Program-made: the position numbers and the translations under genes
Assembly (NCBI GenBank): GCA_031270395.1
Contig: JAISXU010000008.1
Span: 1 to 38,537 of the forward strand
Reading direction: 5' to 3'
From: Oscillospiraceae bacterium
GTDB taxonomy: Bacteria > Bacillota > Clostridia > Oscillospirales > Oscillospiraceae
Length of the DNA: 38,537 nucleotides
Notes under the pieces: model-generated
The model's input: the letters and a program-made list of their open reading frames with translations, nothing else
Told to the model about the DNA's origin: nothing
Database searches by the model: none
Shown: piece after piece, positions 28,075-36,600 of the stretch
Layout: the number at the start of each line of letters is the position of its first letter
Position numbering within the stretch: the first letter of the stretch is position 1

Positions 28075-29229
28075 ATTGGCACTTGCCGGGAGATCGTCAA
28101 GCGTGAGAAGATACTTGGGATGATGGTCGGGTATGCGCTTTAACGGTTCAAGCTCGCGTTCAAGAGTTGAGGTGTCAAGCACACTCGCGGCCACCTGATA
28201 GTATTCAGTTCCCTCGGCGCCGCTTACCACAAAATCGACTTCCTTTTCGGCCAGCTTTCCTATATGCACCTTGTATCCACGGCGGCTTAATTCAAGGAAT
28301 ACAATGTTTTCGAGTAGGTGGCCTATATCCGACGAACTCCCGCTTGTCAGCATATCGCGCATCCCGGTATCAACAATGTAATATTTCCCAAGCGTTTTTA
28401 GGTTCTGCTTGCCCTTGATGTCGAAGCGGTCTACCTTGTAGAACAAAAAGCTGTCGGTCAGCGCCCGCATGTAACGCTCCACCGTATTCACGGATATTTT
28501 TCTTCCGCCGGAGTTGATGGTATCGCTTATTTTCTTGATCGAAACGGGGCTGCCGATATTTCCGCTCAGGAACCTCACGATGCTTTCCAGAACGGCTATG
28601 TCTGTTATGCCTTCACGCTTGGCGACATCCTTAACCAATATCGTGTTATAAATGCCGTCGATGTAGTCCCTGATCATCGGGCTTCCGTTATCAAGCGCTG
28701 TCACATAAGGGAACGAGCCGTTTTTTAGATAATCGCCAAACGCCGCCCTGACCGTACCCGGCTGTGTCTCGCCGGTAAAAGTGACATACTCCGCAAAGGA
28801 AAGCGGCAGCATACGGATTTCCACATACCGGCCGGACAGAAGCGTCGCAAGCTCGCCCGCAAGCATATGCGCGTTGGAGCCGGTGATATAAACGTCCACA
28901 TTTTCCATGATAAACAGACTGTCTACCGTTTTTTCATACTCCGGGCATTGCTGTGCCTCGTCAATGAATACATAGGTAAACTTGTCTTTGCAAAGGCGCT
29001 CCTTCACATAACCATATAGAGCGTTGTAGTTAAGAAGCCGCTCATACTCCACGCTTTCAAGGTTTATAGATACGATTTGCTCATCGCCAACGCCCGTACT
29101 TTTCAAGTGTTCGATATAAAGGGCAAACAACGTGGATTTACCGCAGCGCCGTACCCCGGAAACGACTTTGATAAGCTGCTTTTCCCGCCAGTTTATGAGT
29201 TTTTGCAGATATTCGGGCCTTTGTATCAT
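28024..29229 (-). CDS. AAA (AAA_14)/DUF4143-family ATPase
   Basis: A 401-residue ATP-binding protein of a family very common in anaerobes, generally with an AAA_14 ATPase domain followed by DUF4143. Visible here: Walker A VSGVRRCGKST near the N-terminus, Walker B YVFIDEAQ, sensor-like TGSNAHML, LLSGRYVEIRMLPLSFAEY typical of the family, a central winged-helix-like region (ISDTINSGGRKISVNTVERYM), and the C-terminal VHIGKLAEKEVDFVV segment with nuclease-like E/D...D-x-V spacing. The cellular role is not established; a DNA-related or defence role is often guessed. The frame is open to 29259, but ATG 29229 has AGAGGTGAT at the right distance and matches the family start (MIQRPEYLQKLINWRE). It has its own promoter, ends inside the EFR1 remnant, and is bordered upstream by repeat A; mobility of the segment is plausible. 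Confidence 0.88.
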   Translation of the reverse strand: MIQRPEYLQKLINWREKQLIKVVSGVRRCGKSTLFALYIEHLKSTGVGDEQIVSINLESVEYERLLNYNALYGYVKERLCKDKFTYVFIDEAQQCPEYEKTVDSLFIMENVDVYITGSNAHMLAGELATLLSGRYVEIRMLPLSFAEYVTFTGETQPGTVRAAFGDYLKNGSFPYVTALDNGSPMIRDYIDGIYNTILVKDVAKREGITDIAVLESIVRFLSGNIGSPVSIKKISDTINSGGRKISVNTVERYMRALTDSFLFYKVDRFDIKGKQNLKTLGKYYIVDTGMRDMLTSGSSSDIGHLLENIVFLELSRRGYKVHIGKLAEKEVDFVVSGAEGTEYYQVAASVLDTSTLERELEPLKRIPDHHPKYLLTLDDLPASANHEGIRQYNVLDWLIKK

Positions 29230-29249
29230 GGCTATCACCTCTTTATAAG

Positions 29250-29279
29250 AGTATACCACAATGTTGCAGGAATATTCAA
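29250..29279 (-). promoter_or_regulatory. Promoter of the DUF4143 ATPase gene
   Basis: Minus strand -35 TTGAAT (29274-29279), 18-base spacer, -10 TATACT (29250-29255), only about 20 bases before ATG 29229, leaving a short leader that contains AGAGGTGAT. Confidence 0.6.
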
Positions 29280-29315
29280 GTTTTTTCTGCGGAGAGAAAT
29301 AACTTCGGAGAAATA

Positions 29316-29560
29316 ACTTCTAAGTCCCAAGCATGGCAAATGATTGTTTTCTTGTCATGCCTCCGCTTCGTCCGCACGGACTTCGCTAAGCTTGGAGCGT
29401 CGCAGGCTACGCTCCTCGCCCGCTCCGTCGTGCGTCCTCTCCGAATCGCAACCGCTTCGCTGGGTTGCGATTCGGTTTTGGACGAGGGGACGCGTAAACG
29501 CGAAAGCTCACTCGCTACGGGGCTCCTCCTCTCCAAAACGAACCCACTCCGTTGGGCAAG
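29316..29560 (+). repeat. Repeat B lead plus dispersed repeat A, copy 5 (two hairpin units)
   Basis: CATGGCAAATGATTGTTTTC and TTGTCATGCC are the lead of module B (compare 17393-17419), joined directly to repeat A at 29369 without hairpin B. The A part has GTCCGCACGGAC, GGAGCGT/ACGCTCC, CCGAATCGCAACC/GGTTGCGATTCGG, then a second, incomplete unit ending ACTCCGTTGGGC. There is no gene in 29280-29577. A short duplication of GGAGAAATAACTT-like sequence lies at about 29288-29319. Confidence 0.8.
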
Positions 29561-29577
29561 CAACTGAAATATAAAAT

Positions 29578-29763
29578 CTAAACAAAATGATTAGGTTGCT
29601 GCGTTTTCAGTGCAGCTTTTGCAACGGCAATCCCGTATTTCTCTGCGATTTCCCTGCCGCTGTCATTGATCACGGCTACGGCGTCCTTATTTCGGAGCGT
29701 CTTTGTTTTTTCATAAAGCTCGACGCGAATCTCGTCCAGTCGGTTTTCAAAATCATTCGTCAT
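29578..29763 (-). CDS. Small helical protein, possible antitoxin partner of the PIN protein
   Basis: A 61-62-residue charged, probably all-helical protein (TNDFENRLDEIRVELYEKT, then EIAEKYGIAVAKAA). The start is ATG 29763 or the adjacent ATG 29766; GGAGGTGAT lies just upstream and fits 29763 better. The beginning overlaps the last codons of the PIN-domain gene, so both are translated from one message. I do not recognise a named family. Small ORFs of this look beside PIN proteins are often antitoxins, but here the order is toxin first, antitoxin second, the reverse of most vapBC loci, and no DNA-binding fold (AbrB, RHH, Phd) is visible. The role is therefore inferred only from position and size. 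Confidence 0.6.
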   Translation of the reverse strand: MTNDFENRLDEIRVELYEKTKTLRNKDAVAVINDSGREIAEKYGIAVAKAALKTQQPNHFV

Positions 29764-30217
29764 CATAAATCACCTCCGCCGGTGTACAGATAAACGGATT
29801 GGCAAACCCCTTCATGCGGTGTACGATTTCCGTCGCGGTTTTCGTTTTCAGCTTGTTGATGTGGTGAAAGTTCAGACTGATAATACAGTCCATGCCGTGA
29901 ATGGCGGCCATTGCAATATGGATGCCGTCAAAGCGAAACCGAGCGGGGACGATACCCATCTCAATATACACATCAGCCAGTTCATATGCCATATCGTCTA
30001 TTTCAAACGCCGTTATCTTATACTGCCGGATCAGAGTCAGCATTTGTCCGCGTTTTGGCTCGGGGGCTCTTTCCAGTTCCTCCAACACAGCAAGAGAAGT
30101 AAACGCCTCAATTTCTCCCGAAGCTATTTTGTCAAACAGCAACTTTGTTTCATTCGCATATTCCCGGCCATCCTCAAAAAAACGGTTGAAGACGGTGGTT
30201 TCAATATAGGCTCTCAT
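29753..30217 (-). CDS. PIN-domain protein (VapC-like ribonuclease family)
   Basis: A 154-residue PIN-domain protein; such proteins are usually Mg-dependent RNases, many being VapC toxins. Seen here: MRAYIETTVFNRFFED (first acidic position is Glu rather than the usual Asp), SLAVLEELERAP (second acidic helix), FDGIHIAMAAIHGMDCIISL with the third acidic residue, and LNFHHINKLKTK, the usual (W/L)NFxHI segment of this subgroup. The frame begins at GTG 30226, but ATG 30217 has AGAGG about 8 bases upstream and starts directly with the beta-1 strand, so I use it. The gene overlaps a 61-residue downstream gene by 14 bases or less and has its own promoter. A housekeeping RNase role cannot be excluded. 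No matching vapB-type gene lies upstream. Confidence 0.82.
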   Translation of the reverse strand: MRAYIETTVFNRFFEDGREYANETKLLFDKIASGEIEAFTSLAVLEELERAPEPKRGQMLTLIRQYKITAFEIDDMAYELADVYIEMGIVPARFRFDGIHIAMAAIHGMDCIISLNFHHINKLKTKTATEIVHRMKGFANPFICTPAEVIYDDE

Positions 30218-30239
30218 AGGCGACACCTCTTCCAGTAAT

Positions 30240-30268
30240 AGTATACTCCAAATCCTTGAATTTTACAA
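30240..30268 (-). promoter_or_regulatory. Promoter of the PIN gene pair
   Basis: Minus strand -35 TTGTAA (30263-30268), 17-base spacer, -10 TATACT (30240-30245), start near 30233, 15 bases before ATG 30217. Confidence 0.65.
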
Positions 30269-30298
30269 TATGGAAAACGGCGACTTCACCATGAAGTA

Positions 30299-30345
30299 CG
30301 CGTTTTCTGAACAACGTTTTCTGAGCGTTTTCTGAGCGACGTTTT
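30299..30345. repeat. Four imperfect direct repeats of CGTTTTCTGA(A/G)C
   Basis: CGTTTTCTGA occurs four times within 47 bases, spaced 14, 11 and 14 bases apart. It lies upstream of the PIN promoter, in a stretch with no gene (30269-30642). Confidence 0.75.
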
Positions 30346-30379
30346 CTGAGCAATGCATACACAACGCATTACGCATACA

Positions 30380-30417
30380 CAAAAGCAACGACACCTGATT
30401 GTGCGCCGTTGCTTTTG
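30380..30417. terminator. Hairpin with A/T-tracts, possible bidirectional terminator
   Basis: CAAAAGCAACG pairs with CGTTGCTTTTG around a 16-base loop. T-tracts are short (four bases) on both strands. It sits between the end of the 30643-38537 gene and the PIN promoter, so it could stop read-through on the minus strand. Confidence 0.5.
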
Positions 30418-30449
30418 CACCATTGACCGGATTATTATTAATTCTTTGC

Positions 30450-30477
30450 TGATCACTGATCACTGATCACTGATCAC
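30450..30477. repeat. Seven-base tandem repeat TGATCAC x4
   Basis: Four perfect copies of TGATCAC in tandem. The unit length and copy number match the ATTCTCM repeat in the giant gene at 1541-1572. Each junction contains the GATC tetramer. Confidence 0.9.
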
Positions 30478-30520
30478 TATTTACCCTACTCAGACCTGTG
30501 CCGCGCCCTCGCCGCCCCCC

Positions 30521-30592
30521 CGTCCAAAACCAAAACGAAGCCGGGGCGAAGTGGCTTCGTTTCGGTTTTGGGAAGCGAAGTCCGTGCGGACG
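30521..30592 (-). repeat. Dispersed structured repeat A, copy 6 (internally deleted)
   Basis: Starts CGTCCAAAACCAAAACGAAG, has the hairpin GAAGCC...GGCTTCG, and ends AAGTCCGTGCGGACG with the middle part missing. Confidence 0.75.
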
Positions 30593-30594
30593 AA

Positions 30595-30630
30595 CCGCCG
30601 CCCGAGTCCCTTTTGGGACCCGGGCGGCGG
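30595..30630. terminator. Strong hairpin just after the stop of the right-hand SLH gene
   Basis: CCGCCGCCCGAGTCCC and GGGACCCGGGCGGCGG pair (one bulged mismatch) around TTTT, 12 bases below the gene end at 30643. No T-tract follows on the minus strand, so termination would be inefficient or factor-dependent; it may mainly protect the mRNA 3' end. Confidence 0.5.
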
Positions 30631-30642
30631 TTTCCGACGCTC

Positions 30643-33600
30643 TTATAGGATACCGCCGTTGCTGACGGCTATAATAAATCTGTGCAGCATGGCCGCCAAT
30701 TCCGCTCTCGTCGCGTCGCCTCTCGGGTCAAGGACGCCGTCCGTCTTGCCGTTGATGATCGCCGCCTTGAAGAACCGCTCGACCGCGTCCCGCGCGTAGG
30801 CGGAGATATTCCTGTCGTCGATAAAGCCCGGATAATCCCTTGTCTCGGGGAGCGACAAGTCTCGCAGCTCCGAGTAGCGGTTCAGGATAGCCGCAAGCTG
30901 TTCGCGGGTGATATTGTCCTCCGGTCCGTACGTGTCGTCGCCGTAGCCGAGGACAATGCCGTTCGCCGCCGCCCACATTATCCCGTCTGTATACCATTTG
31001 CCGGCGTCTACGTCACTAAACGGGTTGGAAAGCCCGCTCACATCGGGGCTTCCCGCCATGCGATAGACGATGGTGGCGACCATGCCGCGCGTAGTAGACG
31101 CTTGCGGGCCAAACAGCATGGGAGTCGTGCTTGTGCCGATCATCAGGCCGTGTCCGTAGACGTTCATCACATTGTCATAGAACCAATCGTCTTCAAAGAC
31201 ATCCTCAAATGGGTTGATCATTGAAATATAGTAGCCAAGCGGCGTGTCGTCGTCGAGAATGATTACCGCGTCCTCGGGTACGTCGAAGGAATGTCCGTTG
31301 CCGTGGCTGATCTTGCCGCCGCCACTGCCCGGGGGAAAGGTGATCTTGTTGTCGTCCGTTATTATCGTTCCGGGAGGCATGGTAATCTTTACGCCGTCTT
31401 TCCCGTCGTCGTCGCCCGACGTGTCGAGCGTGCCGCCGTCAGTAAGTGTTTTTGAGCCGTCGTCGTTATCAATAGGATCTATCGGCGTATCCAATATGAA
31501 CCCGTCTTCGTTATCAACAGGAACTATCGGCGTGTCGTCGTCGAGCTCGCCCGGTAAATCGGGCGTCTCGTCGTCGCCGGGTCGAGGCTGTGTTGAGGGA
31601 ATTTCCGCTCCGCCGCCTCCTCCTCCGCCGCCGCCGCCGCCGCTTGAGGCCGACTTATACGTCGCTGTGACCTCGGCGTCGATGCCCAGCATGGTAAATG
31701 TGGTCGCCGCGCTGCTTGCGTTCGCGAAGGCTCCGAAGCCATCGGTCAGCGTCCATTTGTCGAATACTTGGTTTTCGGGCGGCGCTCCCGCAGTGATGCT
31801 CACCTTCGCGCCGGCCGTATAGCTGCCGCCGCCCTCTCCGTCGATCACGGTGAGCGTGTATGTGGGCGGCGGCACAGTCGCGTAGTCTGCCGTTACGTAC
31901 ACGTCGCCGGCCGGCATGATGATGTAAAACATTATTCTGTTTGTCCATGTCACGGCGACGTTCTCGCCGCCTGTCTTGGCGACAGACACCGATGAGATGG
32001 TATAACCCGCAGTCTCCCAAACGGTAAAGTCAACTCTTGTCTCCGCGCTGATATTCTCTGTACACGTAGCGATGATCATTCCGCCGTCCCGCTGCGTCAC
32101 GTAAACATTGTAGACGGGCGCCGGGATGCTGTCGTTCGTATAACCGGCGCTTACGATCACATCGACATTCGGCATGGTAAAGGAATACGTGCCGTCGCCG
32201 TTATCGATCACGTCGACGACGGTGTCGTCTGTCCCGGCGACCCGGACGGAGCTTATGGAGTAGCCGATCTCTTTGACGATGCTGAAGCTGACCGTTTCGC
32301 CCGCGAGAACCCTGCCTGTGGGAGAAACGCTGATCACGCCGCCTTTCGTCCGGACTGCGCTGACCGCGTAAGTGGGCAATGCCGTGGATGCGACTATAAG
32401 CCCGTCATGCGCCACGTTGGGAATCGTACAGAGCCATGCCCCGCCGTCCAGCTTTACCACACTGTAATAATTGGGAGAACCGTAAACAGAATCCAGCACC
32501 GATATGTAGTCTGCTCCCGACGGCATCATGACGCTGAAGCCGGAGATGATGTGGTTTGCCTGCGGCTCAACGCGGAATACCGCCTTCGTTAACGGCTTAA
32601 CAGCTACCGTATTTTCGCCGGTTGCAGTCGCCGCGGGCGTATACTCAGCGGTTATTACGCTGCCCTCTCCGGCGTTCACTGTCATACTATAGGGCGTGGG
32701 TTCGGTTTCGGAAAAACTTGCGTAGATTGTCATGTCTTCCGTAAGCACAAAGCTGTATGACGTTTCGGCGACATGTAACCGTTCGGTGAGGCCGCTTCTC
32801 TGCTTTGCGATAACCAAGTATTCAAAGAAACCGCCATTCTGGGGCTCCGCAGTAACAGTCACTATGCTGCCGCTCGGATAGTAATGATCGCTGTCAATGT
32901 AAGTTGTAGGGTTCTCAAACGTTCCGTTTACCTGCACATAGGTAATCCCAAAGCGGTAGCTATTGTCAGGCTGAGGAAAATAGTGTGTGACCATACATTC
33001 GCTTATGGGCGCGTAATGGAAATATATCGAAGTTTCATCGGCTGCGGTCAGCGTGACGACCGGGTCGACCATGTTTACGCCGTTTACCCGGACAATCTCG
33101 CGGAACATCCCCAACGGGGCATTTGCCGTGATCTCTATCACGCTCCCGGGGTTGACATAAAAGTCGCCCTTTGACCGTTCAGGCCAGGTCACGCCGTCTA
33201 CCTCTATTGCGTAGCTCGCGCTGTTTTCGGCGGCCGCGTTGTCGTGCATCTCGATGCGCAGTGGCATAGCGTCCTCAAACACGGCCTGAACCGAGATGTC
33301 GTCGCTGATCCTGAGGAATGTGATCGTCCCGCCATTGCCGCCCGATGTTACAGAAGCGCCGCCGTTCGCGCTCCCGTCCACCGCCCACTCCACAAACGCC
33401 TTGCCGACTGTCGGGATTGCCGTCAGGCTCAGGATATCCCCGCCTGTCAGCGCGACATCCACGTTTTCGTCGAAAGCCGCGCCGCCGTTGATGCTTGCCA
33501 CGATCCGTCCCGCGCCCGCGGGCGCCGCCGACCAATGGCCGGTGTAGGAATTCGCCGCAGCGTCTACCGCGAACGCCACATCCTCCGTCATGGTAAACGT

Positions 33601-36600
33601 ATGAGACTGCACGCCCGTCCGGTCGCTTATGACCGTCTTTTGCTCACCGCTTACAGTGTACCAATTGTCCGTGTCGCCCACCCTATAGCCGGGCACGGTC
33701 AAGGTGACCTGCGAGCCCCCCGGCACCATGGCGCCCGAAGTCAGCGGGTCGCCATCTCCGATCCTCGCCTCAATTTTATCCTCAAACTCTAGCTCATAGC
33801 TGCCCGCTTGGAAGTTCGCCACTACGTTAAGCGCGCCGGACGGCATAGTGACGGAGTATGAATGGCTGCCGTTCGCGTCCACTATCTCCGTCCCGCCGGT
33901 CGCCCCGGTTACATTCCAGCTGTCGAAGTCCCATCCGACTTTCGGCGTGGCGGTGAATGTCAGAGGCACATTCGCGGTTACCGAGGCGCCGCTGCTGACC
34001 GACGGCGAAACTGTGACCGTTCCTCCCTCTGCGGGGGCAGCGCCGTACCTCAGCTCTCGCGTCACTTGCTTAAAGGAAACCGTGACGATATGCGACCCAA
34101 ACACATTTTTCATCGTGAACGTAAGTTTATCGCTTGAAAGGCTGTAACTGCCGCCACCTGTCCAATATATCGCGTTTGTTCCGTCGAGCATCCACGTGTC
34201 AACCGCGTATCCGGTTTTCGGCGCCGCCGTGATAACAACCGTGCTGTACTGATCTGCGGCCTCTCCGCTGGCTAAGTCGGTTGTAACGTCGCCGTCCGGA
34301 GTCATTGTCGCCGACAGTGTGCCGTATGCGCCGTCAAAGGGTTCGCCGGTCGTGTAATATGTGATTGCGTATGCGAGGCTCAGCAGCTGATACGTCCCCT
34401 CCGTCAAGGTGATGCTATACAGCGCCTGCTTATTTCTGTTGGCGACGGTAAAGTTAGCGCTCTTCAGCATGATTTTGTAAACCCCGGCGGGCAGGCTGCC
34501 ATCCAGTGTCACGCCCTGGAGCGCGCCGTAGGACATGATTTTACAGGCGATGAGATTGGCGCTTACATAGCCCAGCTCGTCCGCGCTGTCCCATGGCGCA
34601 AGCGGAGTACCGGCGGCCGGGGCGATAGTGAGATCCGCTGCTGTGGCATAGCTCGGCTTTTGCGTTATGATGCTTCCGATTTCAAAGGTTACGGGCCTCG
34701 GGGAGACCGCAAACTGCACGGTGAGCGCAGTTGCGTTGGGATTTGCGCTGTCCGTTATGGTGAGCATATAGGCGCCGGTATCCCTAAAGAACAGATCCGC
34801 CCCGCTTGACCACCCCGTCAACGCGGTCCCATATTTGTTCTCGTTCACGTTCCATTTCCTGACGGTATAGACGGCCGTCGATATTACTTCGCCCGCCGGT
34901 ATTGCGCTGCTGTAACGGATGACCGGCGCCGTCGCTGTGTCGCCGTACACATAGCTCCCACCGCTGAAAGTCGTGGTCAGAACCGGCACTTGAAGCTCGG
35001 TCATGCCTTTCTTGAAGGTTTTGGGCGTCGCGTCGCTCACCCCAAATATACTGTCGCCGTTATATTTTGCGTTTACGGTAAATATACCGTTCGCGCCGAC
35101 CGCCACCGTCGCCGTCGCCGCGCCGCTCGCATTCACATCCGCCGGCACAACCGTCGAGTAGCCGGAGCTGCCCGCGATGGTGAAGCTCACACTGCCCGTC
35201 GGCGCGTCGGCGACTTCGCTATCTTTGCCGACGGTCGCCGTCAAGACGACGTTGTCGCCGCTGACCGCCGGATCGTCGAGCGCCAGCGTGGAGACGCGCT
35301 TGCTGAATGTGACCGTACACGGGCTTGAGTAGACCGGCACCAGCAAACCCCCGTATTCCAGCAGAGCCGTAACGCGGTATTCGCCCGCGTTGGCGCTTTG
35401 CGGCTCGACAAAGACCAGTGTATTGGCGGCGGCGCCGGTAATACCGTCAGCGTTTGCGGCAACATCCGCCCACATGACCCCGCTCCGCTTTTGCCATTTG
35501 TAGCTTACGTTTCCTCCGGGAGGTTCGGTGGTGTATGTCGCGCTGATATTCTGACCCGTCAAATCGGGATACAGCGTCAGCGACTCCGGTGGCGACGCTG
35601 AAAACGAGCCGATGTTTTCCGTTGGGTAGGTCATGGCGTGCAGTACGTCGCTGTATACGCTCGAGCCGGGTTCGCTGGTTCGCCTGGATGTGATCACATA
35701 ATCGAATGTCACGCCGGACGGCAACCCTGTTTCCGTATACGTATATATCCCGTTATGCTCATCGTAAATAATAGTTGGGTTCTCCCGCTCTGCATAGCTG
35801 CCGCCGGTGAAGACCCTGTAGATCTTATACTCGATACTGGGGGCGCTCTGATTCAGATTGTCCCCCGCCGCAGGAGTCCACGCCAAGGTGACGGAGTCGG
35901 TGGTTACGCCCTGCACCCAATAATCGTTCGGCAGCGGGGCGGGACTCCGCTCGTTTTCCACCTTATATGTGACGACGGGGAAATTCTGAAGCCCAACGTA
36001 CTCGTATTGTACGAGCCTCCAATCGTAATTATAGTTATAGCCACGCGCCGCCACCGGAATCCCGCCGACGGTTCCGGAGTATTCCGTCCCGTTGGTTTCC
36101 ACCGTGATTTTACCGCGCGCGTCTTCGTATCCGAAAGACATGCCGGCTGTGATCTTACCTTCGAAAATTGCGACCTTGCTGGCAAAGCCGCCGCCGGCTT
36201 TCACGTCGACGCTGTTGGTACTTATCGTGGATTTCTCCGCTGTTTTTACAATGGTAAGCGTTTTGGTGATTGCGGTTGTGGCGCTCGGCGCGCCGATCGG
36301 CTCCGAAACGTAGGCGCTATGCAATTTCGCGTCGCTGACCGTGTAGGTTTTGGGATATCCGACCGTGTGCGTGAACACGTCCCTGTCGATATCCGGCAAA
36401 ATCTCCGAGTAATCCTTCTGGATGCTATTGTAGGTATCCAGCGGCACCATCGTGCTGACGGTACTGTAAGGAAATACCACCGTGTACTCCGTGCTGTCAT
36501 ACGTCGTCCCTGCCTCGTCGACAGGATAATAGAGGTTGTATTGATATACGTCTATCGGAAGGGTGATCAGCACTACAGAATCTTGTCCGCCGTAGTTCGT

